Shown: in pieces, positions 25,927-35,958 of the stretch | How positions within the stretch are numbered: the first letter of the stretch is position 1 | How the letters are laid out: each line of letters starts with the position of its first letter | Assembly: GCA_965116595.1 (NCBI GenBank) | Contig: OZ220708.1 | Coordinates: 1,488,001-1,552,000 of the forward strand | Length of the DNA: 64,000 nt | Reading direction: 5' to 3' | DNA from: G963663315 sp963668255 | Lineage (GTDB): Bacteria > Pseudomonadota > Gammaproteobacteria > Arenicellales > Poriferihabitantaceae | Made by a program: the position numbers and the translations under genes | The notes under the pieces: model-generated | Seen by the model: the letters and a program-made list of their open reading frames with translations, nothing else | Database searches by the model: none | Told to the model about the DNA's origin: nothing

Positions 25927-26582
25927 CAATGACTGACCTTTATACGCAAAACAGGATGGCGTACAGCTCCGTACTCGAAAATGCGGCGAAAACGAGCGCT
26001 GGCTGGCGGCTGTGCACACTGATTGCGTTGTTGATATCACTGTGCGCCGTTGCAGGCATGGTCTACATTGGCTCCCAGACCCGGATCCGCCCGGTACTGG
26101 TAGTGATGGACGAGAGCTACATGCCGGTCGGCCTGTACCAGCCGGGCGCCGGGCTGGCAGTCAACGATGAGCGTGTGACCAAAGCCTCGCTGGCCCGGTT
26201 CGTCTCGACCTGGCGAATCGTCTCGATCGATGCGACGTTTCAGAAGCAAAGAGTGAACGACCTCGCAAAGTTCATCGACAACAACTCGCCCGCATTCGCC
26301 AAGCTGCGTGATTACATCGTATCCGACGCCACCAACCCGCTGAAGCGGGCCATCTATGAGACGGTCAGCATCCGCATTTCGAACGTCCTGCCTGTCTCGC
26401 CTGTGACGTGGCAGGTCGACTGGGTCGAAACGGTGACGCAACGGAGCAACGGCCAGGCTGAATCGAAGCGCTGGCAGGCTAACATTACGTTTGCTTTCAT
26501 GGACGATGTGCCGGCGGAAATCCTGCTGACCAATCCGACCGGATTGCTGGTGTCCGACATCAACTGGGCGGAATCGATATGA
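25923..26582 (+). CDS. trbF: TrbF/VirB8-family protein
   Basis: 219 residues with one N-terminal membrane anchor (LCTLIALLISLCAVAGMVYI) and a periplasmic VirB8-like domain (RFVSTWRIVSIDATFQKQRV, WQVDWVETV). It nucleates assembly of the inner-membrane complex. The start overlaps the trbL stop, and the stop overlaps the trbG start. Confidence 0.88.
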   Translation: MTMTDLYTQNRMAYSSVLENAAKTSAGWRLCTLIALLISLCAVAGMVYIGSQTRIRPVLVVMDESYMPVGLYQPGAGLAVNDERVTKASLARFVSTWRIVSIDATFQKQRVNDLAKFIDNNSPAFAKLRDYIVSDATNPLKRAIYETVSIRISNVLPVSPVTWQVDWVETVTQRSNGQAESKRWQANITFAFMDDVPAEILLTNPTGLLVSDINWAESI

Positions 26583-27568
26583 GCCGCCGCCTGTCTTCCG
26601 GCGCATTCGGTGCATGGATGCTCTGCATGACGCTTCACGCCGCGCCCGCAGGGGCACAGCTTTTACCCGCAGAAGCGCTGCCTGTCCTGTTGACGACCCG
26701 CGAAGTGGAAGCGGTTCGGCTGTCTCGCGGTTGGCAGAATCGTTACTCGCCCGCCATGCTCGGCGACAACGGCAGGGTGGTTTACCACTTCGGCGAGTCG
26801 AGCGCTCCGGTGATAACGGCGCCTGGCAATGTCACGCATATCGAGCTCGAGCCGGGCGAGATTCTGGTCGAAGACGGTATTTTCATTGGCGACAGCGTGA
26901 ACTGGTGCATCATTCCGGTGGCGCAGGGAAAGGGAGAAGACATCATCACGCACATTGTCGTCAAACCGACCTACGAAAATCTCGAAACCACGATGATTGC
27001 GATCACCAACCGGCGCAGTTACTACTTCCATCTGAAGTCAACCGAAGACCAGTTCATGGCTTCGGTCGGCTTTGAATACCCTGAAATCGAAGCCAGGCGA
27101 TGGCATGAGTATGAGCAGGCCGTCCATGCCAAAAAAGAAGCTGAAGCCAGACAGCGCGAGGAACGCTCGACAGAAGCGGCGCCGGCGCCAGAAGTGATGC
27201 CGGAAATCGCCGATCTCGACTTCGGCTATACGGTTTCAGGCGATAACCCGCCCTGGAAGCCGGTACAGGTCTACAACGATGGTCAGCGGGTGTATATCCG
27301 GATGCCGAAATCGATGCGGCAGTCGGATGCTCCTGTGTTTGTCGAGACCGGACCGGGTAATGCCGAGCAAATCGTCAACTATCGTCTGCGCCGGGGCACG
27401 TTCATTATCGACAAGCTGTTCACCCGGGGAATGCTGGTTACAGGCACAGGCCGAAACCGGCGCAAGGTCATTATCACTTACACCGGGGGAGAATTGCAGG
27501 TCCAATCGACATCATTGCCAGACGAAGCCATCCACCGTCCGACAGCAAAATCCGGGGGTTCCAGGTGA
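26579..27568 (+). CDS. trbG: TrbG/VirB9-family outer-membrane complex protein
   Basis: 329 residues with a signal peptide ending near APAGAQ. The N-terminal domain has GRVVYHFGESSAPVITAPGN and IFIGDSVNWCIIPV. The C-terminal VirB9/CagX domain has YTVSGDNPPWKPVQVYNDGQ and VYIRMPKSM. With TrbI it forms the core complex across the envelope. Coupled by four-base overlaps to trbF and trbI. Confidence 0.9.
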   Translation: MSRRLSSGAFGAWMLCMTLHAAPAGAQLLPAEALPVLLTTREVEAVRLSRGWQNRYSPAMLGDNGRVVYHFGESSAPVITAPGNVTHIELEPGEILVEDGIFIGDSVNWCIIPVAQGKGEDIITHIVVKPTYENLETTMIAITNRRSYYFHLKSTEDQFMASVGFEYPEIEARRWHEYEQAVHAKKEAEARQREERSTEAAPAPEVMPEIADLDFGYTVSGDNPPWKPVQVYNDGQRVYIRMPKSMRQSDAPVFVETGPGNAEQIVNYRLRRGTFIIDKLFTRGMLVTGTGRNRRKVIITYTGGELQVQSTSLPDEAIHRPTAKSGGSR

Positions 27569-28791
27569 TTGATTCTGTACTCGATGCGGCTGTCAGGCCG
27601 GGCGCATACGGCGGTCGGCTGGGAGGGCGTCATCTGGGCGCGATACCGATGGTCATCGCCGGGATTTTCGTTGTACTGCTGATCGGCGGCATATTATGGG
27701 GCGCATCGTCCCGTTTCCAGCCGGGCGAAGAAGAGGCAATCAACAGCGCCAGGGTGAGTACCGGCGCCCGGCCATCGTACCAACTGCCGAAGTTACTCGA
27801 CGGGAACGACCTCGATATTGAAGGCTATATTCCCGAAAAACCCGATTCAGCCGAGCACGATCCCGACGTCATGGTCGCTCCGCCGATCTCCGACGCACTC
27901 AGGGCGCAACGCGAATACCTGCAACAGCAAAGGATGCGCGAACTGCAAAACCGCACCCTGGGGCGGGAAAGCTCACCATCGGTTTCAACATCCGAACTCA
28001 AGGTATCCAAGGAAACAGAAACAGCCGAATCACCGTTGACCGGATCATCGTTGAATACGGATATATCGCCAGGTCCGGCACGGAGCCCGACCCTGGAAGC
28101 ATTGCTGGCGGAAGCCGGGAGCCGTCCGCAGGACGATCCGGGCGGGCAGGCAGGAAAAATCCGCTTTCTGAAGGAGCCGGATCAAAAGGCATGGTTGCCG
28201 CATACGCGACAGGCTGACCTCGGCCGATTCACACTGAAGACCGGCGCCGTGATACCGGGCGTGCTGATCAGCGGCTTGAATTCCGACCTGCCCGGCAATG
28301 CCATCGCGCAAGTAAGCCAGAACGTGTATGACAGCGCCACGGGTCAGCATCTGCTGATTCCGCAGGGGGCAAAGTTGTACGGGACGTATGACAGCCGGGT
28401 GAGCTACGGTCAGAACCGTGCGCTGGTGGTCTGGGAGCGGATCATATTCCCGGACGCCGGCACGCTGGAACTCGACCGCATGCAGGGCGCCGATGTCAGC
28501 GGATACAGCGGCTTCAGGGATAAAGTGAACAACCATTACCTGCGCACATTCGGCCAGACATTCCTGCTTTCCGCGATCCAGGCGCTGCCGGCACAGATAT
28601 CGGATACACCGACTGGCGCCGGGGCAGACGATGAATTCAGCAAAACCACCGCGGCCAACGCCTCCGCCATGGGCGGGAAGCTGATCGACAGGAACCTGTC
28701 GATACAGCCCACGATTCGTATTCGACCCGGTTACCCATTCCTGATCATGGTCAACAGGGACATCCTTTTCCCAGGAGCTTACGGGACATGA
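27565..28791 (+). CDS. trbI: TrbI/VirB10-family core-complex protein
   Basis: 408 residues. One membrane helix (IPMVIAGIFVVLLIGGILWG) near residue 30 is followed by a proline-poor linker and the conserved beta-barrel domain (TLKTGAVIPGVLISGLNSDL, HLLIPQGAKLYGTYDSRVSY, ALVVWERIIFP). VirB10 proteins span both membranes and transmit energy to the outer pore. It is the last trb gene; its stop overlaps the start of the first pilus gene. Confidence 0.92.
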   Translation: MIDSVLDAAVRPGAYGGRLGGRHLGAIPMVIAGIFVVLLIGGILWGASSRFQPGEEEAINSARVSTGARPSYQLPKLLDGNDLDIEGYIPEKPDSAEHDPDVMVAPPISDALRAQREYLQQQRMRELQNRTLGRESSPSVSTSELKVSKETETAESPLTGSSLNTDISPGPARSPTLEALLAEAGSRPQDDPGGQAGKIRFLKEPDQKAWLPHTRQADLGRFTLKTGAVIPGVLISGLNSDLPGNAIAQVSQNVYDSATGQHLLIPQGAKLYGTYDSRVSYGQNRALVVWERIIFPDAGTLELDRMQGADVSGYSGFRDKVNNHYLRTFGQTFLLSAIQALPAQISDTPTGAGADDEFSKTTAANASAMGGKLIDRNLSIQPTIRIRPGYPFLIMVNRDILFPGAYGT

Positions 28792-29510
28792 GAATCATCG
28801 CATTTGCAGTCTTCTGCATCCTGTCGCAAATCGGGCTTAGTGCAGCGGCCGCCTGGACGTTTGCGCTCGGCGAGATGCGCCAGGCCACAACCGCCGCCCC
28901 GCGGGAATATGTCGTCGAGGTGGACGTGGTTGCGGATGGGTACTCGACATTCAGAGCAAATATCGTGGGCGGCCCGGACGCAATGCGCCTGATCCGAAGA
29001 TGGGAATCAGTCGAGCGCGAGCAGGGCGTTGACGTGGTCATTACCCTGCAACAGCCCATTGCAACACCCAGAATTATCACCCTGACCGCCCAGTACCAGG
29101 GGCGGGAGAGAACGGGGAAATACTGGCTGCAGCCGGTTATGGCAGCGCCGAAGGAAAAGGCCATTGTGTCCGCAATAGCGGAAAACCCGGTAAGGGATGC
29201 GGAGCCTGGAAAGACCCTGGAACCGGAAAAAATCGAGCCGGTATGCCCGTACCTGGTCGTGAAGAAAGGCTCCTTGATGGCGAACGTGGAGAGGTTATCG
29301 AAGCTCTGCGGGTATGAAATGGGCGCCTGGTATCCGGGAAACAGCGAGGATCTGGTCGACTGGATCGTCAATCGCGAGAGGTACACCGAAAACGGCGAGG
29401 GTGTAACCGGCATGTTGGCGATGCTGGAAAAAGAATTCAACCTGACCGGTGTGATTCGAAGCGAAGGGAAAGGGAAATACATCGATTATTACGAGTCCGG
29501 GGGGCAATGA
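28788..29510 (+). CDS. TcpQ-like/PilL-type pilus accessory protein
   Basis: 240 residues with a signal peptide (IIAFAVFCILSQIGLSAAAA). The C-terminal domain (VKKGSLMANVERLSKLCGYE, LVDWIVNRERYTENGEGVTG, ALEKEF-like end) resembles the TcpQ/PilL domain that stabilises type IVb pilus secretins. It sits between trbI, whose stop overlaps its ATG, and the secretin gene. It probably assists PilN. Family assignment rests on this pattern and position. Confidence 0.55.
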   Translation: MRIIAFAVFCILSQIGLSAAAAWTFALGEMRQATTAAPREYVVEVDVVADGYSTFRANIVGGPDAMRLIRRWESVEREQGVDVVITLQQPIATPRIITLTAQYQGRERTGKYWLQPVMAAPKEKAIVSAIAENPVRDAEPGKTLEPEKIEPVCPYLVVKKGSLMANVERLSKLCGYEMGAWYPGNSEDLVDWIVNRERYTENGEGVTGMLAMLEKEFNLTGVIRSEGKGKYIDYYESGGQ

Positions 29511-29514
29511 CGCA

Positions 29515-30966
29515 GTGGGAACATACAAGATAATTGCGGCGGCGCTTGCCGCGGTACTGCTGCTGAACGGCTGCGCCTCGCGTCCGCCGGTGTCGCCGGA
29601 GACGAAAGCGATCAGCGAGGAAATCGAGGCGCTCAGGAATGATCAGGAGCAGCCGGGCGCCCCGGAACCGGAACGCATCACGATTCCCCGGGTGAGTGCA
29701 TGGCTGGACAAACGCATCACCGCGAGATTCAACAATCTCGATGCACGCTCCGCGATTGACCTTGTGGTGCAGAAGCGGCCGGTGCGCTACAACACGGGGG
29801 ATTCAGCGGCGCAGCAAACCGTGAAATGGTCGCCTTCGGCGTTGACTATCCGGGATCATCTCGATTCGATTACCGCGCAGGCGGACTGGAGTTACCGCGT
29901 CGAGAAAGGCGTGGTCCAGGTATACGATATCGAAACCCGTCATTTCGCGCTGGCGGCCCAGCCGGGGGCCACGCAAGCGGATATGAAGATGCGGAATCTT
30001 TCGGCATCGGGCAGCGGCGGGTCAGACAACACGGTCAGCGTGACCCTGGACCCGTATACGACGGAGCTGGTCGGGTTGGTGCAGTCGGTTCTCGGCCTGG
30101 AAGCCGAATCGACAGGACCGCAGCAAACGGACCCGCGTACCGCTGTCGCGATATTGCCGGCGGCGAATCAGCTGGTCGTGACGGCCAGACCAAGCGCGAT
30201 GCGCCGGGTTGAAGACGTCATCCGGCGATACAATTTCTCGACCAGCGCTATCGTGCGCGTGCATATCTCGATCATGGAAGTCGATATATCCGACTCGGAA
30301 AAGCACAGCTTGTTGCTAGATATCGTACGCCGGAGCGACCATTTCTCCACCGGGCTTGAAATCATCGGCGATATCACCGGCAGCGCCGGGGCTTTGGCCG
30401 GCGCGGTCACCCGGCCGGACAGCCCGTACCGCGGCAGCGGGTTGATCTACAACTGGCTGAAGAAGTTCGGCGATACCAGTATCGCCTACGATGACACGAT
30501 CGAGATACTGAACAACCACGTGGCTAGCATCGACGCGACGCGGACGGAAAGCTATGTGTCGAAAATCACATTCACCGTGACGGGTAGCGGCGAGTCTGAA
30601 TCGAGGACCCCGGAGGTGGAGTTCTCGGAGCTGCGGACCGGGCTTGCGATTCATCTGCAACCGACCGTGCGGGACAACCAGATCACGCTGCGGATGGCGT
30701 TATCGCGCTCCAGCCTGGTTGACCGGATCCCGTTCAATTACTCCGGCATCGAAGGGGAGAACTTTGTCACGGATGACTTCAACCGGGTCTTGTCGGTGTC
30801 ATTGCAGGACGGCGAACCCAAGCTGTTGATGTCCTTCTCCGAAGCGGTGGTCAGTGATCAAAAGGAGAAGATTCCATTTCTCGGCATACTGGGAAACAGC
30901 AGTGACACGCAGGACCGGTCCCGCGAGACGATCATGATGATTACCGCAAGCGTGGTTCCGGGCTGA
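29515..30966 (+). CDS. pilN: PilN-type secretin lipoprotein of a type IVb pilus
   Basis: 483 residues from a GTG start. The lipobox LLLNGCAS predicts lipidation at Cys20. Periplasmic N-domains (ARFNNLDARSAIDLVVQKRP, VKWSPSALTIRDHLDSITAQ) precede a secretin domain (VARVHI-like IVRVHISIMEVDISDSEK, ELRTGLAIHLQPTVRDNQIT). R64-type PilN proteins form the outer-membrane pore for thin pili. Its final base overlaps the pilO ATG. Confidence 0.85.
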   Translation: MGTYKIIAAALAAVLLLNGCASRPPVSPETKAISEEIEALRNDQEQPGAPEPERITIPRVSAWLDKRITARFNNLDARSAIDLVVQKRPVRYNTGDSAAQQTVKWSPSALTIRDHLDSITAQADWSYRVEKGVVQVYDIETRHFALAAQPGATQADMKMRNLSASGSGGSDNTVSVTLDPYTTELVGLVQSVLGLEAESTGPQQTDPRTAVAILPAANQLVVTARPSAMRRVEDVIRRYNFSTSAIVRVHISIMEVDISDSEKHSLLLDIVRRSDHFSTGLEIIGDITGSAGALAGAVTRPDSPYRGSGLIYNWLKKFGDTSIAYDDTIEILNNHVASIDATRTESYVSKITFTVTGSGESESRTPEVEFSELRTGLAIHLQPTVRDNQITLRMALSRSSLVDRIPFNYSGIEGENFVTDDFNRVLSVSLQDGEPKLLMSFSEAVVSDQKEKIPFLGILGNSSDTQDRSRETIMMITASVVPG

Positions 30967-32162
30967 TGTCTTATTCATCCCCGGTCGAGGTCGACGGCAG
31001 GAAGATGACCGTGGTTTACGACGCCGCGCAATTGCCTATATCGACCAGAGCCAGCCAGCGGCAGAAGTCGCGGGAAGTCCGCCGCCACCTGGCCCGGACG
31101 CGCACGAAGTACTGTTTCGCAGCATCCAGCGCCGGCGAGGGCATCGAAGTCTGGTGGTCCGCCGAAGAGCGGGGCGTGTCGATTGCGGCGAGCCTGGAGC
31201 GCTGGCATTCGACGGCTTTGGAGGAGAGCGACGACACCCCGGATGACTGCGTGGTCATCCTGTCGTTCGACAAAAACCTGTACCTGGCCGAATTTGCCGA
31301 CGGGCTGGTTAAAAAAGAACGGGTCGTCGACGGCAACGGCGCGCAGGAACACCTGGATCGTTACCGGGCCGAAAACCGGGTAATGCACGGTTTTGCGGCG
31401 GGCCGCGGTACGGGCCTGGCGGAACGATATGTCGAGCTCAAGCCGCTGCCGTTCGAGCCCGGGGAGTACCGTTTCGAGCGGGCGCTCGCGGCGTTTTTGC
31501 GCCACCGGCTGTGGCATCCGATGGCGGTGGCGCCGGTACTGGCCGTGGCCGCGATGGCGGCGCTGAGCCAGGTTGACGTGATCACGCTGTGGGACCGGGT
31601 CATGCAGGGCGACCGGGTCGATTCAGACGAACCGCAAAAACCGGATATCCCGATTGTCAGCCATGCTGGCGGAATCATGCTGCGCGAGCTGGTCAGGTTC
31701 ATGCGAGACCTGGACGTATTGTACGGCGACGGCTTGCAGCGACTGGAATTCACGCCCCCATCGAGCATCGTATTGAGCGGACGATCACCGGAATATCCAT
31801 CGGGGGCAAAGGTCTTTGCCGACCAGCGCCGGGGCTGGCTCAGGTGGAACTCGGCGGGCTGGGTGATCAATATGGACATCGCCATACCGGACATGGTGGA
31901 GAAAACGCCGATACAGACCGAGGCGCTGCTGGAGAACATGTCGCGGGGCTGGCCGGCCCTGGGCCTGGTCGAGGGTCCGATCCCCGGCCATATCAACACC
32001 ACGCGGTTCAGCGTGGACCAGGGTGACATCAACACATTCGACTTGATGGATATCGCGCAGCGCCTCGACGGCTATCCGGCGGTGATCAGCTACCTGTCCT
32101 GCAAATACGCGGATTACCGCCTGTCCGATTGTGAAATATCCATCGAAACCAAAACATTATGA
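30966..32162 (+). CDS. pilO: PilO-like type IVb pilus inner-membrane protein
   Basis: 398 residues. It has a cytoplasmic N-terminal half without motifs, one membrane segment (PMAVAPVLAVAAMAALSQVD) near residue 190, and a periplasmic C-terminal half. This size, topology and position between the secretin and a PilP-like gene match R64 PilO (pfam PilO_2). Sequence identity to R64 was not tested. Confidence 0.65.
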   Translation: MSYSSPVEVDGRKMTVVYDAAQLPISTRASQRQKSREVRRHLARTRTKYCFAASSAGEGIEVWWSAEERGVSIAASLERWHSTALEESDDTPDDCVVILSFDKNLYLAEFADGLVKKERVVDGNGAQEHLDRYRAENRVMHGFAAGRGTGLAERYVELKPLPFEPGEYRFERALAAFLRHRLWHPMAVAPVLAVAAMAALSQVDVITLWDRVMQGDRVDSDEPQKPDIPIVSHAGGIMLRELVRFMRDLDVLYGDGLQRLEFTPPSSIVLSGRSPEYPSGAKVFADQRRGWLRWNSAGWVINMDIAIPDMVEKTPIQTEALLENMSRGWPALGLVEGPIPGHINTTRFSVDQGDINTFDLMDIAQRLDGYPAVISYLSCKYADYRLSDCEISIETKTL

Positions 32163-32171
32163 GGGATTGAC

Positions 32172-32900
32172 ATGAAAATGACCGCAGAAGCCCTGGCGCT
32201 GTTGTGCATCGGGATGCTCGCAAATCCAATGGCCGGGTCGGCCCGGACAGGGGACCCGGAAACATCCGGGCAGGGGCAACCGACCGCTCCGCCGCCGGCA
32301 GCTTCGACACCGGCCGCTCCGCCGCCGCCAGCGACCCCGGAGGATTACACGGCGTATATCCGTCCGCTGGACAAGCTGCGGACTGAATTGTCCGAGCAGC
32401 AGGCATTGCTGGAAACGGTGGTCGATATCACCGCCAAAATCGCTGAACTGCGCAACCAGGACAGCCGATCCGACTTCCTGGTCCTGTTCGACGAGGATTT
32501 GAGCCAGGCAGAGAGAATCAAGGCGGTATTGTCGGATACCGGTCATGCCCGGTCAGACGAACTGGCGGTTATCCGGGAAGAGATCGAATTCCTGAAGCAA
32601 ATGTACATACAGACGCTGCAGGTACGGGAAACCGGCGCGATCATCACTACAGATGCTGCGGGGCCCTGGGCGCCCGGACTCTCGAGCATCCGCTATGTAC
32701 AGGCCGCGGACGGCGGAACGGCCGGGTTCGTATCGTTCATCACCGGCGCGGGCGTCCCGGTCGTCCTGAAAGCGGACGAGTCCATCACCATCGCCGGGAA
32801 AACGATTTTACTGGATTCGGTCAAGTCCGCATCCGGCGGGCGTATCGGCATCCATTTCGTGATCGACGGCAAACCTTCGACCGTTTATTACCCGCAATGA
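32172..32900 (+). CDS. pilP: PilP-like type IVb pilus protein
   Basis: 242 residues with a signal peptide (ALLCIGMLANPMAGSA), a proline/alanine-rich stretch (about residues 35-60), a helical coiled segment (ELSEQQALLETVVDITAKIA) and a C-terminal beta domain. R64 PilP has the same plan and aids secretin assembly. The stop overlaps the pilQ start by four bases. Confidence 0.65.
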   Translation: MKMTAEALALLCIGMLANPMAGSARTGDPETSGQGQPTAPPPAASTPAAPPPPATPEDYTAYIRPLDKLRTELSEQQALLETVVDITAKIAELRNQDSRSDFLVLFDEDLSQAERIKAVLSDTGHARSDELAVIREEIEFLKQMYIQTLQVRETGAIITTDAAGPWAPGLSSIRYVQAADGGTAGFVSFITGAGVPVVLKADESITIAGKTILLDSVKSASGGRIGIHFVIDGKPSTVYYPQ

Positions 32901-34444
32901 AAAGATTCCTGTCAAGAAGCACGCCCACGCCGACTCCCGAAGCCGCATCCGGCGCCTGGACGACGGACAACCAGATCAACGATTACATCGAGTCCAACCA
33001 ACTCGACGCGATGGTGCGTCCAACCGGAGAAATCGCCGCCGCGGGGAACGTGGACCGCCGCCTGCTTCGCGGCCTGCGGATGATCGTCAAGAGCCGACTT
33101 TCGGTCGAAAGCACGGTGACGATGGTGTCGCCCATCGAGCTGCGGCAGTTGAGAGATAAAAGCGCCATCCCAAAAACCGGGGTTCAGCGATCATCCGCGA
33201 TCCAGGCCGGCAATGCGACGGTTGAATATGTGCTGGCAAAAGCGGTCGAAGCGGGGGCCAGCGATATCTACCTGGATATCCGCAGGGAGGCCGCGATCCT
33301 GTCGTTCCGCATATTCGGCGTGATTGCGCGTATCGAGGAATTCGACGTGGAAATCGCCAGGGGCGTGGCGCGCGGCTTATGGAACCGTTCCGGGCGCTCG
33401 CAGTGGGTGGAATCGGATCCGGTCGACACGGCCTTCACTTATGTCCACGAAGGACATGAGTACCGCATCCGGGGGAGTTCGCTGAAAGACACGCGAGGCA
33501 ATACCATCGTGTGCCGGGTGCGCGATCCAGGCTACATACTGCCGCTCGACCAAAGCGGTTACAGCGACCACCAGGTTTCGTTGATTCAGCGCATCTGCAT
33601 GGCGCCGGGCGGACTGATCCTGATCACCGGGGAAACCAATTCCGGCAAATCGACGACGATGGCGGCGTTGATGGATGCTTCGTCCCGCAATCAGCGCATG
33701 ATCGAGATCGCGGACCCGTGCGAGGTCGAGTTCGATCACTGCACGCACGTCGAACTGGATCATTACCGCGATGACGCCGATGAAGCCTTCAAAAACATAC
33801 TGGCGGCGACCGTGAGGCAGAACCCGGATGCGCTGGTGCTGGGAGAAATCCGGGACGGGATCACCGCCCGGGCCGCCCAGAACATGGCGATCCAGGGCAA
33901 GCGGGTGTATTCGACGCTGCACACGCAATCCTGTGTGGCCGCGATCCCCCGCCTGGCCAGCTTCGGGGTTGATCACCACCTGTTGTCGCTGCGGGAATTC
34001 ATCGCAGGCATCGTCAACCAGAACCTGGCGCCGCTGGTCTGTCAGCGCTGTTGCCGGAACCGGCATGACGACGCCGACAAGGATCGCCGCTACCGTGCCC
34101 TGTTTGGCCCGGACCTCCGGTATATCAACCCGGACGGCTGCGACGAATGCGTGTCCGGCGTGTCCGGCCAGACACTGGTCGCGGAAGTCTACCCGTTCTT
34201 CCTGGATCGCAAGGATGCCCACAAGTTCATCTCCAACCATGAACTGTTCCGCCTGGAATCCTACATGAGAAGGGAGTTCGACATCGAATCGAAACAGGAT
34301 CACGCCAGGGGCAAGGTGCGCCTCGGATTGATCGACCCTGAAAAGACCGAAGAGATCATCGGTGAATGGACTATGGATCATACGCCGGAATCGATGGACT
34401 CGATGGTTGCGGACCATTCGGCGGGAGAGCGTGGATGCGCCTGA
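32897..34444 (+). CDS. pilQ: PilQ-type pilus assembly ATPase (GspE/VirB11 superfamily)
   Basis: 515 residues. Walker A is LITGETNSGKSTTMAALMDA (nt about 33614); the Asp box and Walker B region has PDALVLGEIRDGITARAAQN; a His box follows in YSTLHTQSCVAAIPRLASFG. It hydrolyses ATP to drive type IVb pilus extension. Because trbB is missing from the trb set, this is the only VirB11-like ATPase in the operon and might serve both machines (inference). The 3' end overlaps pilR by 10 bases. An unusual cysteine group CQRCCRNRHDD lies near the end. Confidence 0.85.
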   Translation: MKRFLSRSTPTPTPEAASGAWTTDNQINDYIESNQLDAMVRPTGEIAAAGNVDRRLLRGLRMIVKSRLSVESTVTMVSPIELRQLRDKSAIPKTGVQRSSAIQAGNATVEYVLAKAVEAGASDIYLDIRREAAILSFRIFGVIARIEEFDVEIARGVARGLWNRSGRSQWVESDPVDTAFTYVHEGHEYRIRGSSLKDTRGNTIVCRVRDPGYILPLDQSGYSDHQVSLIQRICMAPGGLILITGETNSGKSTTMAALMDASSRNQRMIEIADPCEVEFDHCTHVELDHYRDDADEAFKNILAATVRQNPDALVLGEIRDGITARAAQNMAIQGKRVYSTLHTQSCVAAIPRLASFGVDHHLLSLREFIAGIVNQNLAPLVCQRCCRNRHDDADKDRRYRALFGPDLRYINPDGCDECVSGVSGQTLVAEVYPFFLDRKDAHKFISNHELFRLESYMRREFDIESKQDHARGKVRLGLIDPEKTEEIIGEWTMDHTPESMDSMVADHSAGERGCA

Positions 34445-35466
34445 CTGATATCCGCAACTGGATCAACCAGACCCTGGTATTCCCGCGCCAGCACCGCCTG
34501 CTGTTTTATTCGGTCATCGGCGCCCAACTGCGTGCAGGAGTGACGCTTATCTCTGCCTGCGAAACGCTGGCAAAACTGAACGATTTGTTGCCGGCCCTAT
34601 GCAGGATCGCAAAAGCCGGCGCCCAGGCGGGCTATGAAGGCCGCTCCGTGATCGACGGCCTGGCGGATACCGGGATGCTGCCGGAAGTGGATATCGGCGT
34701 GTTCCGGGTCGCCGAATCGTGCGGCGCCCTGGTCGAAGCGATCGAGGCGGTCGAATCACGCGCAGCGGACAAGCTGGGATTCGCCGACCGGGTCGTCATA
34801 CCCAATCTCTACTACGCATTCCTGTTCACCATCCTGATCTTCTTTGCAGTTGAAGCGGAGGACTTCGCGGAGGGCCTTTTTATCGGCGGCGCATCGGACA
34901 ACATGGCGATCAGGCTGAGCGTTTGGCTGAACACCTGGGGCGCCGTGACCGGCGCCGGCGTCATCGCGCTGGTATCCGTGGTCGCCCACGGGAAAATGTC
35001 CTGGACCGGGCATGCGCGGCGCGCGCTGCTGTTTTTTGATACCGAGGCCCGCTACCAGGTCGGCATCCGTTTCTGTTCGCTGGCTGAAATGTTGTCCAGG
35101 AACGGAGCCAGCCATATTGAAATACTCGAAGCAGCCGAAGCAGTGATGCGCGGTCGATTCACGCAACATCACATCCGCTCCGCCAAAACCGCGATGAATG
35201 CACACGGCAGGGCCTTTGAGGACGCGATCGGCGGCGGCCTGCTGAGCGTCGAGCATGCCGAACTGCTGTCCGGCATGACGCCGGGCGGGCGGCGCGACCT
35301 CTATGCGCAGGCGTTCCGGACGGTAGGGCTGGTGCAAAAAAGAATACTCGAAACCCTCTATATGGCGGCGGAAGGGATGTTCCGGGCATTCCTGCTCCTG
35401 TCGATCATGCTGCTGCTGATCACGATGGGCAAGGGCCTGTACACGATGCTCACCAATATAACCTGA
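34435..35466 (+). CDS. pilR: PilR-type pilus inner-membrane protein (GspF family)
   Basis: 343 residues from ATG 34435, which has GGGAG upstream and overlaps the pilQ stop; the longer open frame is not needed. GspF-like features: LLFYSVIGAQLRAGVTLISA near the start, a cytoplasmic loop, then three membrane helices (LYYAFLFTILIFFAVEAEDF, AVTGAGVIALVSVVAHG, FRAFLLLSIMLLLITMGKGL). It is the platform protein for the pilus ATPase. Confidence 0.8.
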   Translation: MRLTDIRNWINQTLVFPRQHRLLFYSVIGAQLRAGVTLISACETLAKLNDLLPALCRIAKAGAQAGYEGRSVIDGLADTGMLPEVDIGVFRVAESCGALVEAIEAVESRAADKLGFADRVVIPNLYYAFLFTILIFFAVEAEDFAEGLFIGGASDNMAIRLSVWLNTWGAVTGAGVIALVSVVAHGKMSWTGHARRALLFFDTEARYQVGIRFCSLAEMLSRNGASHIEILEAAEAVMRGRFTQHHIRSAKTAMNAHGRAFEDAIGGGLLSVEHAELLSGMTPGGRRDLYAQAFRTVGLVQKRILETLYMAAEGMFRAFLLLSIMLLLITMGKGLYTMLTNIT

Positions 35467-35494
35467 AAAATTCACAAACCACGAGGAAATAAAA

Positions 35495-35947
35495 ATGAAA
35501 GAACTGTTGAGAACGAGAAAAGAAGAAGGGCTGACTCTCCCTGAAATGCTGGTGTGGCTGGGTGTGTTCGCGGTGGTCGGCTCGTTCGTTGCGGTGCAGG
35601 GCGGGGGCATCCTGTCCGGCACCCGCCTGGAGCAGGCGAACCAGGAAGTGCAAAGCGTGATACTGGCCGCGCAAACCTGGCGCAGCCTGAAGGGCAATTA
35701 CACCGGCATCACCATCAAGGAACTGGAGGAGAACGGCTACAACATCAATTTCTCGCTGAATGGCAACAACGGGGTCAATCTGTACGATGAGAACGTGGCA
35801 ATCGCATCGTCCGCAGCGCAGGACGCCGAGATTACATACGTCACTACGTCGGAAAAAGACTGCAATCAACTGAAGGACCGGGTTGAAAAGTTGCCGAACA
35901 TCACCGGCGGGGCCTGCGCCACTGTCACACTGACGTTTGACCTGTAG
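35495..35947 (+). CDS. pilS: PilS-type major type IVb prepilin
   Basis: 150 residues. A 12-residue charged leader ends in Gly; the mature protein would start LTLPEMLVWLGVFAVVGSFV, keeping Glu at position 5, as needed for methylation and assembly. The C-terminus has a Cys pair (KDCNQLKDR, GGACATV) that could form the D-region disulfide. GAGGAAAT lies before the ATG. It should be processed by a prepilin peptidase, but none is in the window. Confidence 0.85.
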   Translation: MKELLRTRKEEGLTLPEMLVWLGVFAVVGSFVAVQGGGILSGTRLEQANQEVQSVILAAQTWRSLKGNYTGITIKELEENGYNINFSLNGNNGVNLYDENVAIASSAAQDAEITYVTTSEKDCNQLKDRVEKLPNITGGACATVTLTFDL

Positions 35948-35958
35948 GCGGGAAGCCG

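Noticed and set aside
33377..34417. 346-codon minus-strand frame within pilQ
   Set aside because: Shadow of the ATPase gene, His/Arg-rich with no recognisable domain.
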